DNA from: Owenia fusiformis
Lineage: Eukaryota; Annelida; Polychaeta; Sabellida; Oweniidae
Assembly (NCBI GenBank): GCA_903813345.2
Contig: CAIIXF020000009.1
Span: 6,566,030-6,630,029 of the forward strand
DNA length: 64,000 nt
Reading direction: 5' to 3'
The notes below the pieces were generated by a model, which was not told the origin of the DNA, searched no databases, and worked only from the letters and a program-made list of their open reading frames with translations. The number at the start of each line of letters is the position of its first letter. Within the stretch, counting starts at the first letter, position 1. The translations under genes were made by a program, and so were the position numbers. Positions 11,301 to 23,836 of the stretch are shown piece by piece.

Positions 11301-14271
11301 TACTTTATATACTTTCATCTATATTGTTTTGGAAAACACATCAAACACTTGTTTTGTTCTTAGTATCATGTTTCCAGAGTGAAATGAAACATCTTTCCGA
11401 ACATCATTGGAACAAAACGACATAAACACAACATGTTTAAAATTCTTCCTTTCAAATTCTAAAACTCAATCACACATACTACTCAACCTTAATATCATAT
11501 CCTTCATACGAGAACCACACTTGATATTATTAGTAATTTGTATATTGTCACCGAAGACAATGAGTATCAATATGTTATAATTGAAAAAGATTTCAAGTGC
11601 AAATACTAAATTAATAATTTATATAAAAACGTTTGTTTCAAAAACATTGCTTTCTTCCTTGGAAGAGACATAGAATGGTATTTATGATAACTGAAGTGGT
11701 GTTGATCTGGGTTATCAATGGATTACAGCCACTGATAAGTATTCATTTTTGTTAATTTTTACACATAATTTATCTCATGCTTAGCTGAGTGAATAAGTGA
11801 ATATATTTCAGTTTCATATTCATGCACATGATCTAGACGAAGAGTTAAATTCAGTACATCAAGTGGAAGCCATTTTGTTTTATTCCCTTAATACTAAAAT
11901 AACAGGAAATTCAAATATTTGAATCTAACGCCAAAAATATGTCTAAAAATGTGATTTTTTAAACTCTTCATGGTCCCTAAGTTGTATCTAGTTTTTATTT
12001 CGTACATGCTGCCATTTGTATTATTCATGATAACGGCACTTATGGACTTATGGACACTGATTTTGACTTTCAGCTAAGCACGAGGTAAATTATGTGTCAA
12101 AACTAACAAAAATGAATACTTACATTTTTACATTAATAAATTAACGTGCAAAATGTCACAACCTGCCATTTGTTCCAGATCCCGAGCGCCTACCGCCTGA
12201 CACCACCGTCCACAAAAAAGTTAGAGACTATAACAATATTTCACCAATTGTGGTGGTGACATAAAAAAATATTTCACATACATTTGAACGAGGGGCCAAA
12301 AGGGCATGTTATATCCCTTGGAGTATTTATATGTGTTTTTATACCTGGTTGATGGTGTGCCATTTCAAACATGTAGACAACCTTATTATAGCCTTTCTCA
12401 GTCCATGGTAGACACCTTACCGTTGTATCATCAACAGCTTGGAGGAAGCAATTGAAATATCTGGAATATTATTTCAATAGTTATTCAAAGATTCATGGCA
12501 GTGGTATATTGTATTTATAGTATCCCCAATTAATATAATATATTGTATTGATTAAACCCTGCATGGTTAGGGGAAGGGATATCCATTGCTTTTGTCCGTT
12601 TCTTCTTGTCATTTTGTTTTGCAACACTCTGTGGTCTTCGGTCTTAAAAGTACTTTTAAAGTGCTTACAAGTTACATATGAACTATTTATATGATATACT
12701 GTTACGCTGTATTTGATGTTATGTTTTTGGTATTTATGTGGAGTGAAAGCTGCTTGTTGCTCTCGCATCATTCAACTCACATATTGTATATATAAACTTT
12801 ATCTTTTTCCATCATTGTCTCTGTACCGCTGCTAGAAGGTGCAGTCTTCAGTTGAAATCCTTGCCAACCAGATTTGTCTCTCCATTTAGCTTCAACTGAA
12901 CCCTTTTCTAAATTATAAATACAAACCGGTCTACAGTAACAGTATTATCATGAATTGTATATATTATTTTATCTTCTTTGTAACCTGGTTTACAAAACCC
13001 TATGACATACAGTATCCAAGGAAAATATTTTGTACCTTTAAGTTCATACTTTTAAATCCTCATAATGATATTTTAACATGTTGTTTAAATTAAAGTGAGT
13101 ATGTTTACCAGCCACATTTATGTGATTTCCATTCCGACTCTCCAGGTAGACGGTCTCTGTATAGTTCAAGACTCCAACCACATCGTTCTCTCTGACATCC
13201 AAAACAATCTCTTGGTCCCCATTCAGCTGGTCCGCTAGTACAACTTTGCAGTCTGTGGCTGGACCTTGTACACTGAGGAACCTACCATTGTACATAGAGC
13301 GCAATGAAACACGACCACCTGCAAGTGTTATACAAAGTAGATACGTATATAGGACGAAAGAGAAGAACATACAGTATACTAGTACTGAAGTAAGTATGTT
13401 ATCTTCTTTAAACGTATGAAGAAGGGATATATTCTTTGGAAGAACAAAGGTTTGCAAAAAAATAATCCAAAAATTATATTAGTTGCAACTTACCCATATA
13501 AACTATGAAACAACTGTTATATGATGATTAAAAAGACGTCTTACATCCATTCAAATTATTTTTCTCAAATCAATAGCCATTCGATTTATCGCAAATATTA
13601 TTGTACTTACCTATCCATATTTCAAGGTCTTTTGCTTCTGTAATTCAAATACTAAAAACGATTAGAATAATAGAAATATATTGGAATTTAATACAATCAT
13701 ATTTAACTATATTTGGACAATCTCCCCTTGCTGATTCTTTTGTGTTTTATAGACTATGAGGAAGTATTTTGCGCATGGAATGTTGACTCTGAAACTCATA
13801 TGGATTTTTAGAATGGATTTTATCCCTTGTGTCTTCATGTATTTCAGTTTGTGTCCAGACTGGTACCAATTCTTATGAAAGCTTAGATCTGATTTTGCAA
13901 TGAGGTTAAACATTTCCGAATGTGCATATACTGTTTCGTAGCAATGAAGCAATGTGAATGACATGAAGAGGCAGGTACATGTATAGACGGCAAGAATTCA
14001 ATTACTGCAATTTTCATTAAATTCAATCTTATTTCATGTTTTATGTAGAATACCTACCTGTACGTCCAATTGATCCTTGTCGAAGGGGACTAGGAATATG
14101 GAAATTATTGAAATGTTCTTGAGACCTAAAAATCGTTCTATATAAAGCAAAGCACGATGCTAAAATTATGAGTACCGCCAATATTTTCTCGTACATGGAC
14201 ATCTTATTACGTCGCAATGCCATTTTAAATGACCTTGACATATTGTTGTCGGTGCTTGGATCTGTTATCAT
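8332..14271 (-). CDS. Membrane-anchored beta-trefoil/GH53 galactanase-like protein, copy 2
   Basis: Nine exons: 14058-14271, 13611-13637, 13109-13318, 12781-12907, 12345-12460, 10190-10381, 9578-9749, 9121-9254 and 8332-8888. They total 1749 bases (582 aa) with all phases closing. The start is the ATG at 14271, because the following DPSTDNNM is shared with copy 3. A basic stretch precedes one hydrophobic segment (ILAVLIILASCFALY), predicting a type II membrane protein with a lumenal or extracellular catalytic part. Then come a beta-trefoil-like domain with repeated V-L-x-S-x-x-N-G-x-F/H pattern and a GH53 domain with VQVGNEINNG and HIAETTHPYR. The family hydrolyses beta-1,4-galactan side chains of pectin or arabinogalactan; activity here is inferred. 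The intron after 12345 is long (about 2 kb) and full of repeats. Confidence 0.88.
9884..10046. mobile_element. Pogo/Tigger-like miniature element in an intron of copy 2
   Basis: Ends AACCTGTCTTAGTGAAC and (reverse) AACCTGTGTTTAGCGAAC are inverted repeats flanked by TA on both sides (9882-9883, 10047-10048). Copy 3 carries an empty site at the same place (near 18104). At 163 bp it cannot encode a transposase. The TIR style recalls Tigger/pogo families. Confidence 0.6.
10701..11440. repeat. Identical 177 bp direct repeats flanking about 386 bp
   Basis: Segments 10701-10877 and 11264-11440 appear identical base for base. The DNA between them contains an imperfect inverted repeat of about 45 bp (10878-10925 against 11009-11058). 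The arrangement recalls a tiny LTR-like or nested-insertion structure within the copy 2 intron. No coding capacity is seen. Confidence 0.75.
11737..12122. mobile_element. Miniature inverted-repeat element, about 386 bp
   Basis: The left end AAGTATTCATTTTTGTTA, continuing to GCTTAGCTGA, is matched in reverse at 12070-12122 over about 52 bases. TA lies on both outer sides, which fits a Tc1/mariner-type target duplication. The interior has no open frame. It lies in the intron between copy 2 exons at 12345 and 10381. Confidence 0.6.
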
Positions 14272-16253
14272 TTCATATGTCACTATACACCCCATCTGTG
14301 TACATGTTCATCATTTTATTGCACGATGTGTAACCTTCACAATGTTTCATTTCGTATGCCACCTTGGAATATATTCGTTCACATCCATGTAGGCCTATTC
14401 CTGAATTCAAATGTACACCGTGCATTACACTCTCGTATTCCTATATACCATTAATTACAAGATATATTTCTGTTAATTCGATGTCACTAGTATATATATT
14501 AAGCATATTCTTTTCACTACTATCGCTCAATTCGATATGTTATAAAAATGATATCAGACAAAACTTGGCTGTTCTAAAACCTGCAATAAGGGAAGTTAAT
14601 CTAAAAAGCCAATGTGATTATAATACACAGCTGCACGTTTTAATCTTCTGAATGAATTACTCCCCCTGAAAGGCAGTGTAATAGCCGTTGATCAGCTGTG
14701 GTCACATTTGTCACATTTGCTCCGATTTTCAGGACTGGCACCCACCCGATAAATATTTCGAACCAAATTGGATTCAGTTTTGAACAAAATACTCATCGGC
14801 CAGACGCTGGTGTTGAAGATCGGAGCAAATATGATCACGACATAAGTGTATACACTCAAAATACTATGTCATAAGTGCAATAGTAAACAGATAAGTAAAC
14901 AGGTCACAGTGACTGAACGAGTGAACATTCACAGTACATACATATCACAGACTCAAAAAAACTCTAAATAGTCTATTAACTAGTTTTGAAGCCAAAGCTG
15001 AAGTTTGTTTACAATCCGTTAATGAAATGCAATGAAGATTCTCAATAAAATGGTTTAAACCTTAACTAAAAGACATGTATTATTTAATAAATGATACACG
15101 TATTAATGGTGGTCAAACACAAAGCTAGGCAACATATTGAAAATTTAATACCCCTGTTGGAGGAACAAATTAGAAAATTACTCTATAGAAACACAAAACA
15201 AATTATTTTTATTTTCAGGATTTATTTTCTTTGGTTTGTCAAGGTTATTTCTTGTAAGTTGGTTTTATAAGTATGATATTGCAAACTTTATACGATTAAA
15301 ATCCAAGTGGGCATGTAATGCCTTGTTTATTTATGATTTCAATTGTATTTTAAAGCAGGGTAAGGTGATATTTGGACTTGTCTGCTGAATGATACTCTGC
15401 CCACCAAAACGTACAAGCAATGAATAATGTATATGTTATAATGCTAATGTAATTGAGAAAAAATCAGTTATTTCTCTTTGCTGATTACTTATCTCCCCTT
15501 GATGATTTTTTGTGCTTTATTTTAAAGGCGACTTTTTTTGATCACCTATTCCTTCAAGTCAGATTGGCTGACGAAACAAGCTTTCTTGGTGTTGTCGACC
15601 TGGCTGAGCAGTCAAGCTCTGAGAAAGCCATGCTAGGCTCTGTGTCGTAACAATGAGGTCGTGAGTTCGAGACGCGCGTACTTTAAAAATATAATGTTGT
15701 CTCTGACACGGATTTTGAGACTCGTTTTTTGAAAGAATTCTCAACATTTGAAACGGAATATGCTATATCTTGTATTTACTCGTTGAATATCGGGTAGTAT
15801 TGGGTTTTGTTTACTTATCCGAACACTGGACAAAATCTGGACAAAAATGAAACATTTGTATGACATGAAGTACATATAGGCAGGTATAGACGGTAGGTTT
15901 GATTAGTTTTTTCATATATTTTATGTCCATCCACAATTCATATTTTATATACATTGCACAATTCACATAACAAATGTCAAAGCGTACAAGCAATAAATAT
16001 TGAATAGGCTTAGGTGTTGTTCTATACATTAAAAACGAGTTAAGATTTTTAATGCAAGAGTTGATTCAATATTAGTGTCATCTTTAAGAAAGGCATTTTA
16101 TCCTGACTTATTTACAAGGTTTTACTTACGATCGTGTACATGTATCTCTCGAGTTGTGTGATACGGTAACAAAATTCAGTGTTTAAAATCTAGAATCTAA
16201 ACTGACAAACGTTAACGAATCTTAAAACATATGCCTCAATGTCTGACTCTCTA
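14272..16253. other. Spacer between GH53 copies 2 and 3
   Basis: No gene is recognised. It should hold the promoter of copy 2 (next to 14271); segments aligning upstream of copy 3 (21552-23500) are seen, including AAACAGATAA and the TTGTAAGTTGGTTTTATAAG motif. A tRNA-like SINE fragment lies at 15590-15680. The 3' flank of copy 3 ends the block. Confidence 0.55.
15590..15680 (+). repeat. tRNA-derived SINE-like fragment, better preserved copy
   Basis: An A-box-like TGGCTGAGCAGTC and a B-box-like GAGTTCGAGACGC are spaced as in a class II tRNA with a variable arm. It is the partner of the fragment at 4990-5082, at the same place in the tandem unit, so it predates the duplication. Confidence 0.45.
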
Positions 16254-19200
16254 TTAATAATGATAGCCATGTTTCATATTGTACACAGATGGGTTAACAA
16301 CACATCCATCCTCGCTATCAAAATGTGAAGATGAAACATGAAATTCAGTGTCTCCTGGTCGACACCATTCTCCTCCCCACCATGTGACAGCAGTAGCCCT
16401 CCTCACTGACTTTACGACATTGATGAGCCCCTGAGCGTAATCCTGTTGCCCCTGGGCAGTAAAGGGAAACTCCGCAGTCTCTGGATAGTGTAAATTGGGA
16501 TCCTCAACGTGTCGATAGGGGTGCGTCGTTTCAGCGATATGAATATCATGGTTTTTAAACCGTTCAGACAAGGCTTTAAGATTTGTTTCAAGATTGTTCA
16601 AAAAGTAGCCAGGATTATATTTTTGGTAATATGACAAACCGAACACATCAATGAGGTTGATGTCCATATGTTTGCCGAGTTCGGTGTACCACCACAGAGC
16701 CTTGATAGAACTGCCGACGTTAATCATGATTTCAATGTTCTTTGAAACATGATGTACTGCGTTGATTCCTGCAATTACCAGCTTTGTGAATGAATCCCAG
16801 TTGTTTTCTCCACCTGAAAAACAAAAACCGATCTACGTTTTATTTTGAACTATTGTGGCATGCTCTATTGAGAACATAGTATATTCCTATTTGCGCAAAA
16901 ATTGAGATTCATGTTACACTGCACGATAATGAAGTATTTCCCCAAGAGTGATGTAACCATTCTGGACTCGGTTCGACTTACATTCTAGCCAGAGTTTTCC
17001 GCCTTCAATACAGCTCTGATCAGTCTCGTTATATAACATGCCATTGTTTATTTCATTTCCAACTTGAACGAAAGTGGGCAACGCATTAACTTCACGTAAC
17101 TGTTCCAAGGTAGTTCTAAAACATTAATATGTAACAGTTTAAACTAAAGTACACACAATTTGTTCATATTGCAAGAAGTACCAAACTAAATGCCCTTCTG
17201 ATGATCATCAATTCATATTCAAGTATTTCTATCCATAAGACTTTCCTTCAAGATTAGGGAAACTAGCTGCTCATATGACGTTGCCATTTTCTAGACAACA
17301 CAAGTGTGGCATTTTACCGCCTAGTGTAATATAATACTATTATTAAGTACTATTAATATTATGTAATTAAAACTATTATATATACTATTCTAGTACAATA
17401 ACGTCATTTCTAAAGGCGATATAGTGAAATATTGGACCAAGGGCCGAATATTTCACTATATCGCTCGCAGAAATGACGTTATTAGTATTATTACCACCGT
17501 TAACGACCAGGACTGAAACAGCAAGAAAATCTTACGCATTGAACGATATCTAATTTCCCGGGGAAATTGCCGGTCCAGAATATATTCTAGACCGGTCCAT
17601 ATGGACCACCACTATGACGTCACACATTTCTCAGGTCGATATAGTAAAATAAACGCCTTCTAAACTAGCACTAAAACCCCTAGAACTGGCCCGGCAAGGT
17701 GGTAATAATACTAATTATAACGACAAAAAGAACAAAGAACCATTGCACCAACAATTAAAATCATCAACGGTCGAATACAGTTTGATTATATATTTTTGAA
17801 AGTTACCTAGTATAATCATAGACTCTCTGCACAAGAGCATCAAAGTTAAGAGACCTCCAAGTTGCAGGCTTTCTCTGCTTGCCGGGATCTGCCCAAGTAT
17901 CAGAGTAATGGAAATCCAAAACCCACTTCAGGCCCAAGCTGCTCAGTCTCTGGGCAAGTTGAGATACCATAGAGAAACCTTAATTTAAATCAAAGTATAC
18001 CTTAAGTCGAGCCGATGGAGGAAGACACACTCCGCTGAGTTGGAGTAGATTCAATGTACAAAACGACTATGGCATAATAGACTTAATGTCCAAAAAAGGT
18101 ACATGCTACTAAATCCATGCATTCAACTTGGGTTGGTTTTAAAAATGTCACCCACACAGGTAGATTTTTTGACGCCCTCCCGTGGTTAATGTTTTTGAGG
18201 TCCAACATAGATAATGTTTTTGAGGTCCAACATAAATCCATACAAAAATATAGCAGGAAGCCCTATAAAGTTACCTGCATATTCATCATCGGGTGGGGGA
18301 TTTACCCAAAGTCTAAGACGGACTAAATTCCAGTTGTGACTGCGCATTATCTGAAATATATCATCCTGCCATACATGTGTTGCATTCCCATTGCGATAGA
18401 ATAAACCACCATTTTCATATGTTGGTGCTGCACTTAGGTCTGATCCTAACCAAAACCACTGGTGATCTGAGAAAAAAGAGTATAATAAACCATTGAAATG
18501 GCAATACAATGTCGTCCTTAGGATGATAGGCATATGAGACCGATGGGACTCAGATTGTTTAATGTTATTAGATTTAACAGACCATTTGATGAAATTCAGA
18601 ATAGTTTTGAATAGAAATCTCCAATCGGTTTTCAGATATTAAATTGTTCTTCTTATATTTGTATCGATATTACAATCTCAAATGACATAGAAACTCGGCA
18701 ATGGATAAGTCAGGAAATGTCTCTGGATATCGACATAAAAATATCAAAACATTTTAAAGTCTAAATAGCCAACTCAAGCACACATAAACACCAAACCTTA
18801 ATATTCTATCCTTCTTCCGAGAATCCCAAAATATTAATTTGTGTCTCAATTAATGAGATATCGATATGTTTGAATTGAATGACAATTTAAGTGGAAACAC
18901 AATTGAGTTCCTTTGTAGAGGCATAGAATGCTTTTTCTTGAAGTGTTTTTTTTATCTTGGTTATCAATTGTCACCCAGTTGCGCTGAGCATGCTATTTTG
19001 ACACCTCAATAGTGCCGATAAAGTTGTATATATTTCAGTTGAATTCATGCTTAGCATAGGTTTATGGTTACAATTTGGCAAACAGTTAAAAATAAATACC
19101 CTTAGTGGCAACCATATTGTTTTTCCTCATTTTTACTGAAACACCAGGATATTAAGATATGTGAACACCAAAATATACACATACTATGATATGGTCTTTG

Positions 19201-21551
19201 TTTCTATTTTTATCTCGTACATGCTGTCATATGTATTCTACATGGTAACGACTACTTGTTTTATTTAGGATACTTATTTTAACTCTTAGCAGGACAGTAA
19301 TTAAAAAAATCACATACATTCAATAACAGGGACCACGCGGGCATACTAGTATTATATCCTGACTCATCCTTTGAGTATTAATGTGTGTTACCATACCTGG
19401 TTGATGGTGTGCCATTTCAAATATATAGACAACCTTATTATAGCCTTTCTCGGTCCATGGTAGACACCTTACCGTTGTATCATCAACAGCTTGGAGGAAG
19501 CAATTAAAATATCTGGAATATTATTTCAAGTCATTTAAAAATTCAAATCGTATACATGTACTTGTTTTTGAGGCGATTCCTTCAAAAGTTTGGCTGACTT
19601 TAAAATCATTGCTATTAATGGATATGATGTCACGGTAATACAAGAGATTTATGGTTTGCATATTATTCCTAATCTAAGTATTGGTTATATCTAACATGGT
19701 GAGAGTAGGGGATACTATCCATTGCTTTTTCTCTTTTCTTTTGTTTGATGTAGCACATTTTGGCATTTCCCGTTTAGAAGTACTTTTACTTATGATATGA
19801 AGGTATGTTAGATGTTATGTTTTAGATATTTAATATGTGAAGTTTAGGTTGCTTGTTGTTTTCGCATCGTTCAACTCACATATTATATATATAAACTTTA
19901 TCCTTTTCCATCATTGTTTCTGCACCGCTGCTGGAGGGTGTAGTCCTCAGTTGAAATCCTTGCCAACTAGATTTGTCTCTCAACTTAGCTTCAACTGAAC
20001 CCTTTTCTAAATTATAATAAAAACTCGTCTGCAATAATTTCTTATTATGATACGTACTCATTGCAGGATCCACAGCCTGTGTGATCTCTGGGAGAATGAG
20101 GCATTCTGTTAAGAGGAACTCATACTATATTCTCAATGGCTAAAGTGATAAAATATCGCGTGTATGCCGAACTGCAAAAGATGCTAAAGATGATGATGGA
20201 GAATAATTGCGTAATCTGGCTGACAAGACCGATGAAGCTGACATATTATACATTATAAGAGCATGTTTTGCTCCTTTAAGTTTATATATTTTTTATTTCA
20301 TTTTTCAGATCCTCATGATAAAATCTCAACATGTTGCTTAAATGGAACTAAGTGTTTTTACCAGCCACATTTATATGATTTCCATTCCGACTCTCCAGGT
20401 AAACAGTCTCTGTATAATTCAAGACTCCAACCACATCGTTCTCTTTGACATCCAGAACAATCTCTTGGTCCCCATTCAGCTGGTCAGCTAGAACAACTTT
20501 GCAGGCTGTGGCTGGACCTTGTACACTAAGGAACCTACCATTGTACATAGAGCGCAATGAAACACGACCACCTACAAGAGTTATGAATACGGTAGAGTAG
20601 AGGGTATACATCGAGGACATACGTACATACAGAAGTAAGTATATAGCCAATTATTTAACCTCAACCTCCTTTTACCTTCGGAAGTACACCATTTTACAAA
20701 AGAAAACAAGTCAAATCTATTCTCACACAACTATGAAACTGTTATATGATGGATAAAAAGATGGCTGTCTCACATCCATTTAAATTATTTTTTCTGAAAT
20801 CAGTCGGCATTCATGTGATTAATCTCAATATTTAATATACGTACCTATCCATATCTCAAGGTCTTTTGCCCCTGCAATTTAAATAATAAAAACAATCAAG
20901 ATACAAACAAATTGAAATGTATTACATATTTAATTGTACGCAATATCTAATTCGAAGTTTTGCGCATTGAAGATTTCTATATTTATTTTAATTTGATGTG
21001 TTTCATAAACTATGTGGACGGTTTTCTTTGTTAATGGGATGTTGACTCCATTGGATTTTGTCTAGTTGTCCATCCCAGCTGTCGAGTGTGGACTGGTTTC
21101 GATGTTGCAGTATTGGGTGTTCATCGTAGTCAATAAAATGTTTAACAAAACTGATTCCTCATTCTTTTTTATGATAGGTAAAGTGCTATGATATTACAAT
21201 ATGATTTTATGGTATATTGTATATATATATTGTCCTATCAATGAAGTAACTTGCATAAAGTGAAGTAGGTAGGTATACACACTTGATTTAATCAACTTTT
21301 CATTAAATTCAACCTTATAGCATTTTTTATGTAGACAACCTACCCGTACTTCGAATTGATCCTTGGGGACCAGGAATAACGAAATTATTGATATGTTCTT
21401 GAGATCTGAAGATCGTTCTATATAAAGCAAAGCACGATGCTAAAATTATGAGTACGGCAAATATTTTCTTATACATCTTTTTGCATCGCGATGCCATCTT
21501 AGATAACCTATAAATTAACATATTGTTGTCAGTGCTTGGATCTATTAGCAT
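16254..21551 (-). CDS. Membrane-anchored beta-trefoil/GH53 galactanase-like protein, copy 3
   Basis: Nine exons: 21344-21551, 20845-20871, 20362-20571, 19880-20006, 19397-19512, 18275-18466, 17807-17978, 16982-17115 and 16254-16813. They total 1746 bases (581 aa). The ATG at 21551 opens the same DPSTDNNM start as copy 2. Residues 1-28 are short and basic, and about 29-47 form the anchor (IFAVLIILASCFALYRTIF). About 78-229 form a beta-trefoil-like domain with three repeats (VSLRSMYNGRFLSV, VYLESRNGNHINVA, VYIYNIYFNCFLQA). About 235-570 are GH53. The acid/base is Glu372 (VQVGNE) and the nucleophile Glu490 (HIAET); LDFHYSDTWADPGKQ is a family signature. Exon lengths equal those of copy 2 except the first and last. 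The function is presumed to be galactan cleavage, tethered to a membrane. Confidence 0.9.
17396..17482. repeat. Hairpin in a copy 3 intron
   Basis: AATAACGTCATTTCT, followed by GGCGATATAGTGAAATATT, is mirrored by AATATTTCACTATATCGC and AGAAATGACGTTATT. This gives arms of about 37 bases with few mismatches around a short loop. It abuts the element at 17481-17715. Copies 1 and 2 lack it. Confidence 0.65.
17481..17715. mobile_element. 235 bp miniature element with 18 bp terminal inverted repeats
   Basis: ATTAGTATTATTACCACC at 17481 is exactly inverted at 17698-17715. The similarity weakens inward. There is no coding capacity. It is specific to copy 3, so it inserted after the gene duplication or was lost from the other copies. 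Confidence 0.6.
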
Positions 21552-23836
21552 TTCATGTCACTTTGCGTCCCATATGTGTACATGTTCCTCAATATTATTT
21601 AGATAGTTAGTTCCACTATTTGGTAATTCTTTTGGACAGCTTGATTCATGATGTCTAATTTGCTTTAACTTCATACGTCACATTGAACGTCGAATTTGCT
21701 TTATCTCTTCTAAGCATGCCCTTTCCTGAATCCAAAACCATCAAGACATCAAGATATTTCAAATGTACATCGTAAATTACAAAACCGTATTCTTATATAC
21801 TATTAAACTTTAAGCCATGCGAAATTTTTGTTGACTCATAATATTGCAATGTTTATATCTTGTAGCATATTCCTCTTTCAATACTATCGTTTAATACATG
21901 TCATATGCATGGTAAACAGATAATTAAACAGGTTACAGTGACAGAACAAGTGAACATATAATAAAGACTCATTTAGAAGCCAAAAGTCGCAGTTTGTATA
22001 CCTAGTTAATATGATGAAATGAAAATTCTAAATAAAACATATTAACTATAATAAGATACATCATTTTTATAAACTGATACACATAAAGATAATGTTCACA
22101 AAGAGTTCAAACACAAAGCTAGGTAACATGATCAAAAAGAAACTACATTCCTCTAAATCGCATTTAAAGCACCATGTAAAACACCACTACAATGTCATGT
22201 TAAACACCCCTGTTAACACAGGTATACATATATTATACTACTAGTAAACATTTGATTCTTGTAAGCAGTTATCCACGATCAGGTTTAATTGAATACTTGG
22301 TAGAAAGTCTTTGATAACAAATATCAAGCTTTTGATTTTCGAAGTTAATTCTCAACAATAATTCTATACAATATACACTATTAATTCATAATCGTATTGA
22401 GTTAAAAGAGATTAATTTAACATAAACTAATAAACGTGAAAAGCTTTTCACGTTTTCAAAATTAGTAAATATTAGTTAAGACTCAACTGCATAGTGGCTA
22501 TGGTGTGTGGACGAGGGAAAAGCAATTTACATTGGTGTACATTGTGATTTATATACCGATCAAACCAATCTACTTGGGCAAAAGAAGATTCATTTCGACT
22601 TCCACCCCAGTTGTGAATCAAGATGATGTAGATTCCGAACAGCATGGATCAATTGCAAGTAAGAACATTTATTTCAGATGTCTATGCGTCAACTTGTTAA
22701 CATTTTATTTTAAATACAACAGTGCTCAAAACTACATAAACAGTTCTATAATTATAATTGGTCTTAAATATGTATTATTTAGAAGTTAATTATAATTCTC
22801 TGATAATTAATCTAAGTAAATGGACAAAAATAATCTCTGACTTTTTGCGTATTATAAGTGTATTGCATTTGATTTTGGTGCTATGCCTCGTGTATTACTC
22901 ATCCTCATGCTGCTGATAAATTATCACTTGTTTCAGCATAATAGAATAACAATCAAAGTGACACGTATAGTTACACCCCCTCTAAAAGTATTACTACCTG
23001 AATGTACCCATCAAACCACGTGTTAACAACTGGTAAGTTTATATTGGGTGAATCTAACGAATTAATGTATAGCATATTCCTCCCCTATTGCAGTTTAGGA
23101 GGACATATTGAATCATAAATATGCTTTTTATTAAACCCTATCCAATGCCACTCCCAGTTTCAAAACTTATGGAAGAGGGTGTATCGCCAGGTAACCACAC
23201 CTGTATTAAATCACCACAAAAGAACTATTGTTGGAGGATTGGAATAAATTGGAAAATTACTCTATAAAAACACCTAAGAAATAGTGATTTTGTCCTCGTA
23301 ATCAATTGCTTTAAAAGATAAAATAAGGACACATACGATAAATAAGATAGATAAGAGCTAAATGATAGAAATAATAATTCTGTCACATAAAGTATTTCCA
23401 TGATTATTGTTTTAGATTTTTTGTGGACCTTATTTTCTATTGTTTTTCAAGGTTCTTTCTTGTAAGTTGGTTTTATAAGTATGAATGCAAGTGACACTAC
23501 GTTCATAAACCACCATATTGCAAGCAAGTCAATAATTTTGATCGATAGAACATGCTACTTAATTTGGTTGCTTCTTTCAGCTACTACGTACGTATTGTAT
23601 GCCCCAACAGATCAATTGGTATATATACTGTTAATATATAAAACTCTTAATTAAATCATGTAAGCACATGCAATGTGTGTATTATCAAAAATAGCTAGAA
23701 TAAACTAAGGAGAATCTATGACAACGTTAGTCAAATAGCAAACAGTGAAATAATGGCAATTAATTAATCAATTAATTTATAATGATTAATCAAAAGTTTC
23801 AGGAGAATCAGTGAGAAGCCGTGGTTATAAGGAATA
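21552..23836. other. Region upstream of GH53 copy 3
   Basis: It probably contains the copy 3 promoter near 21552. It aligns in patches with 14296-15260, with extra DNA at about 22150-23220 and the shared TTGTAAGTTGGTTTTATAAG near 23460. An open stretch ending STPVVNQDDVDSEQHGS with a possible donor at about 22660 could be a 5' exon of the following plus-strand gene. Its acceptor is weak and I do not call it. Confidence 0.4.
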
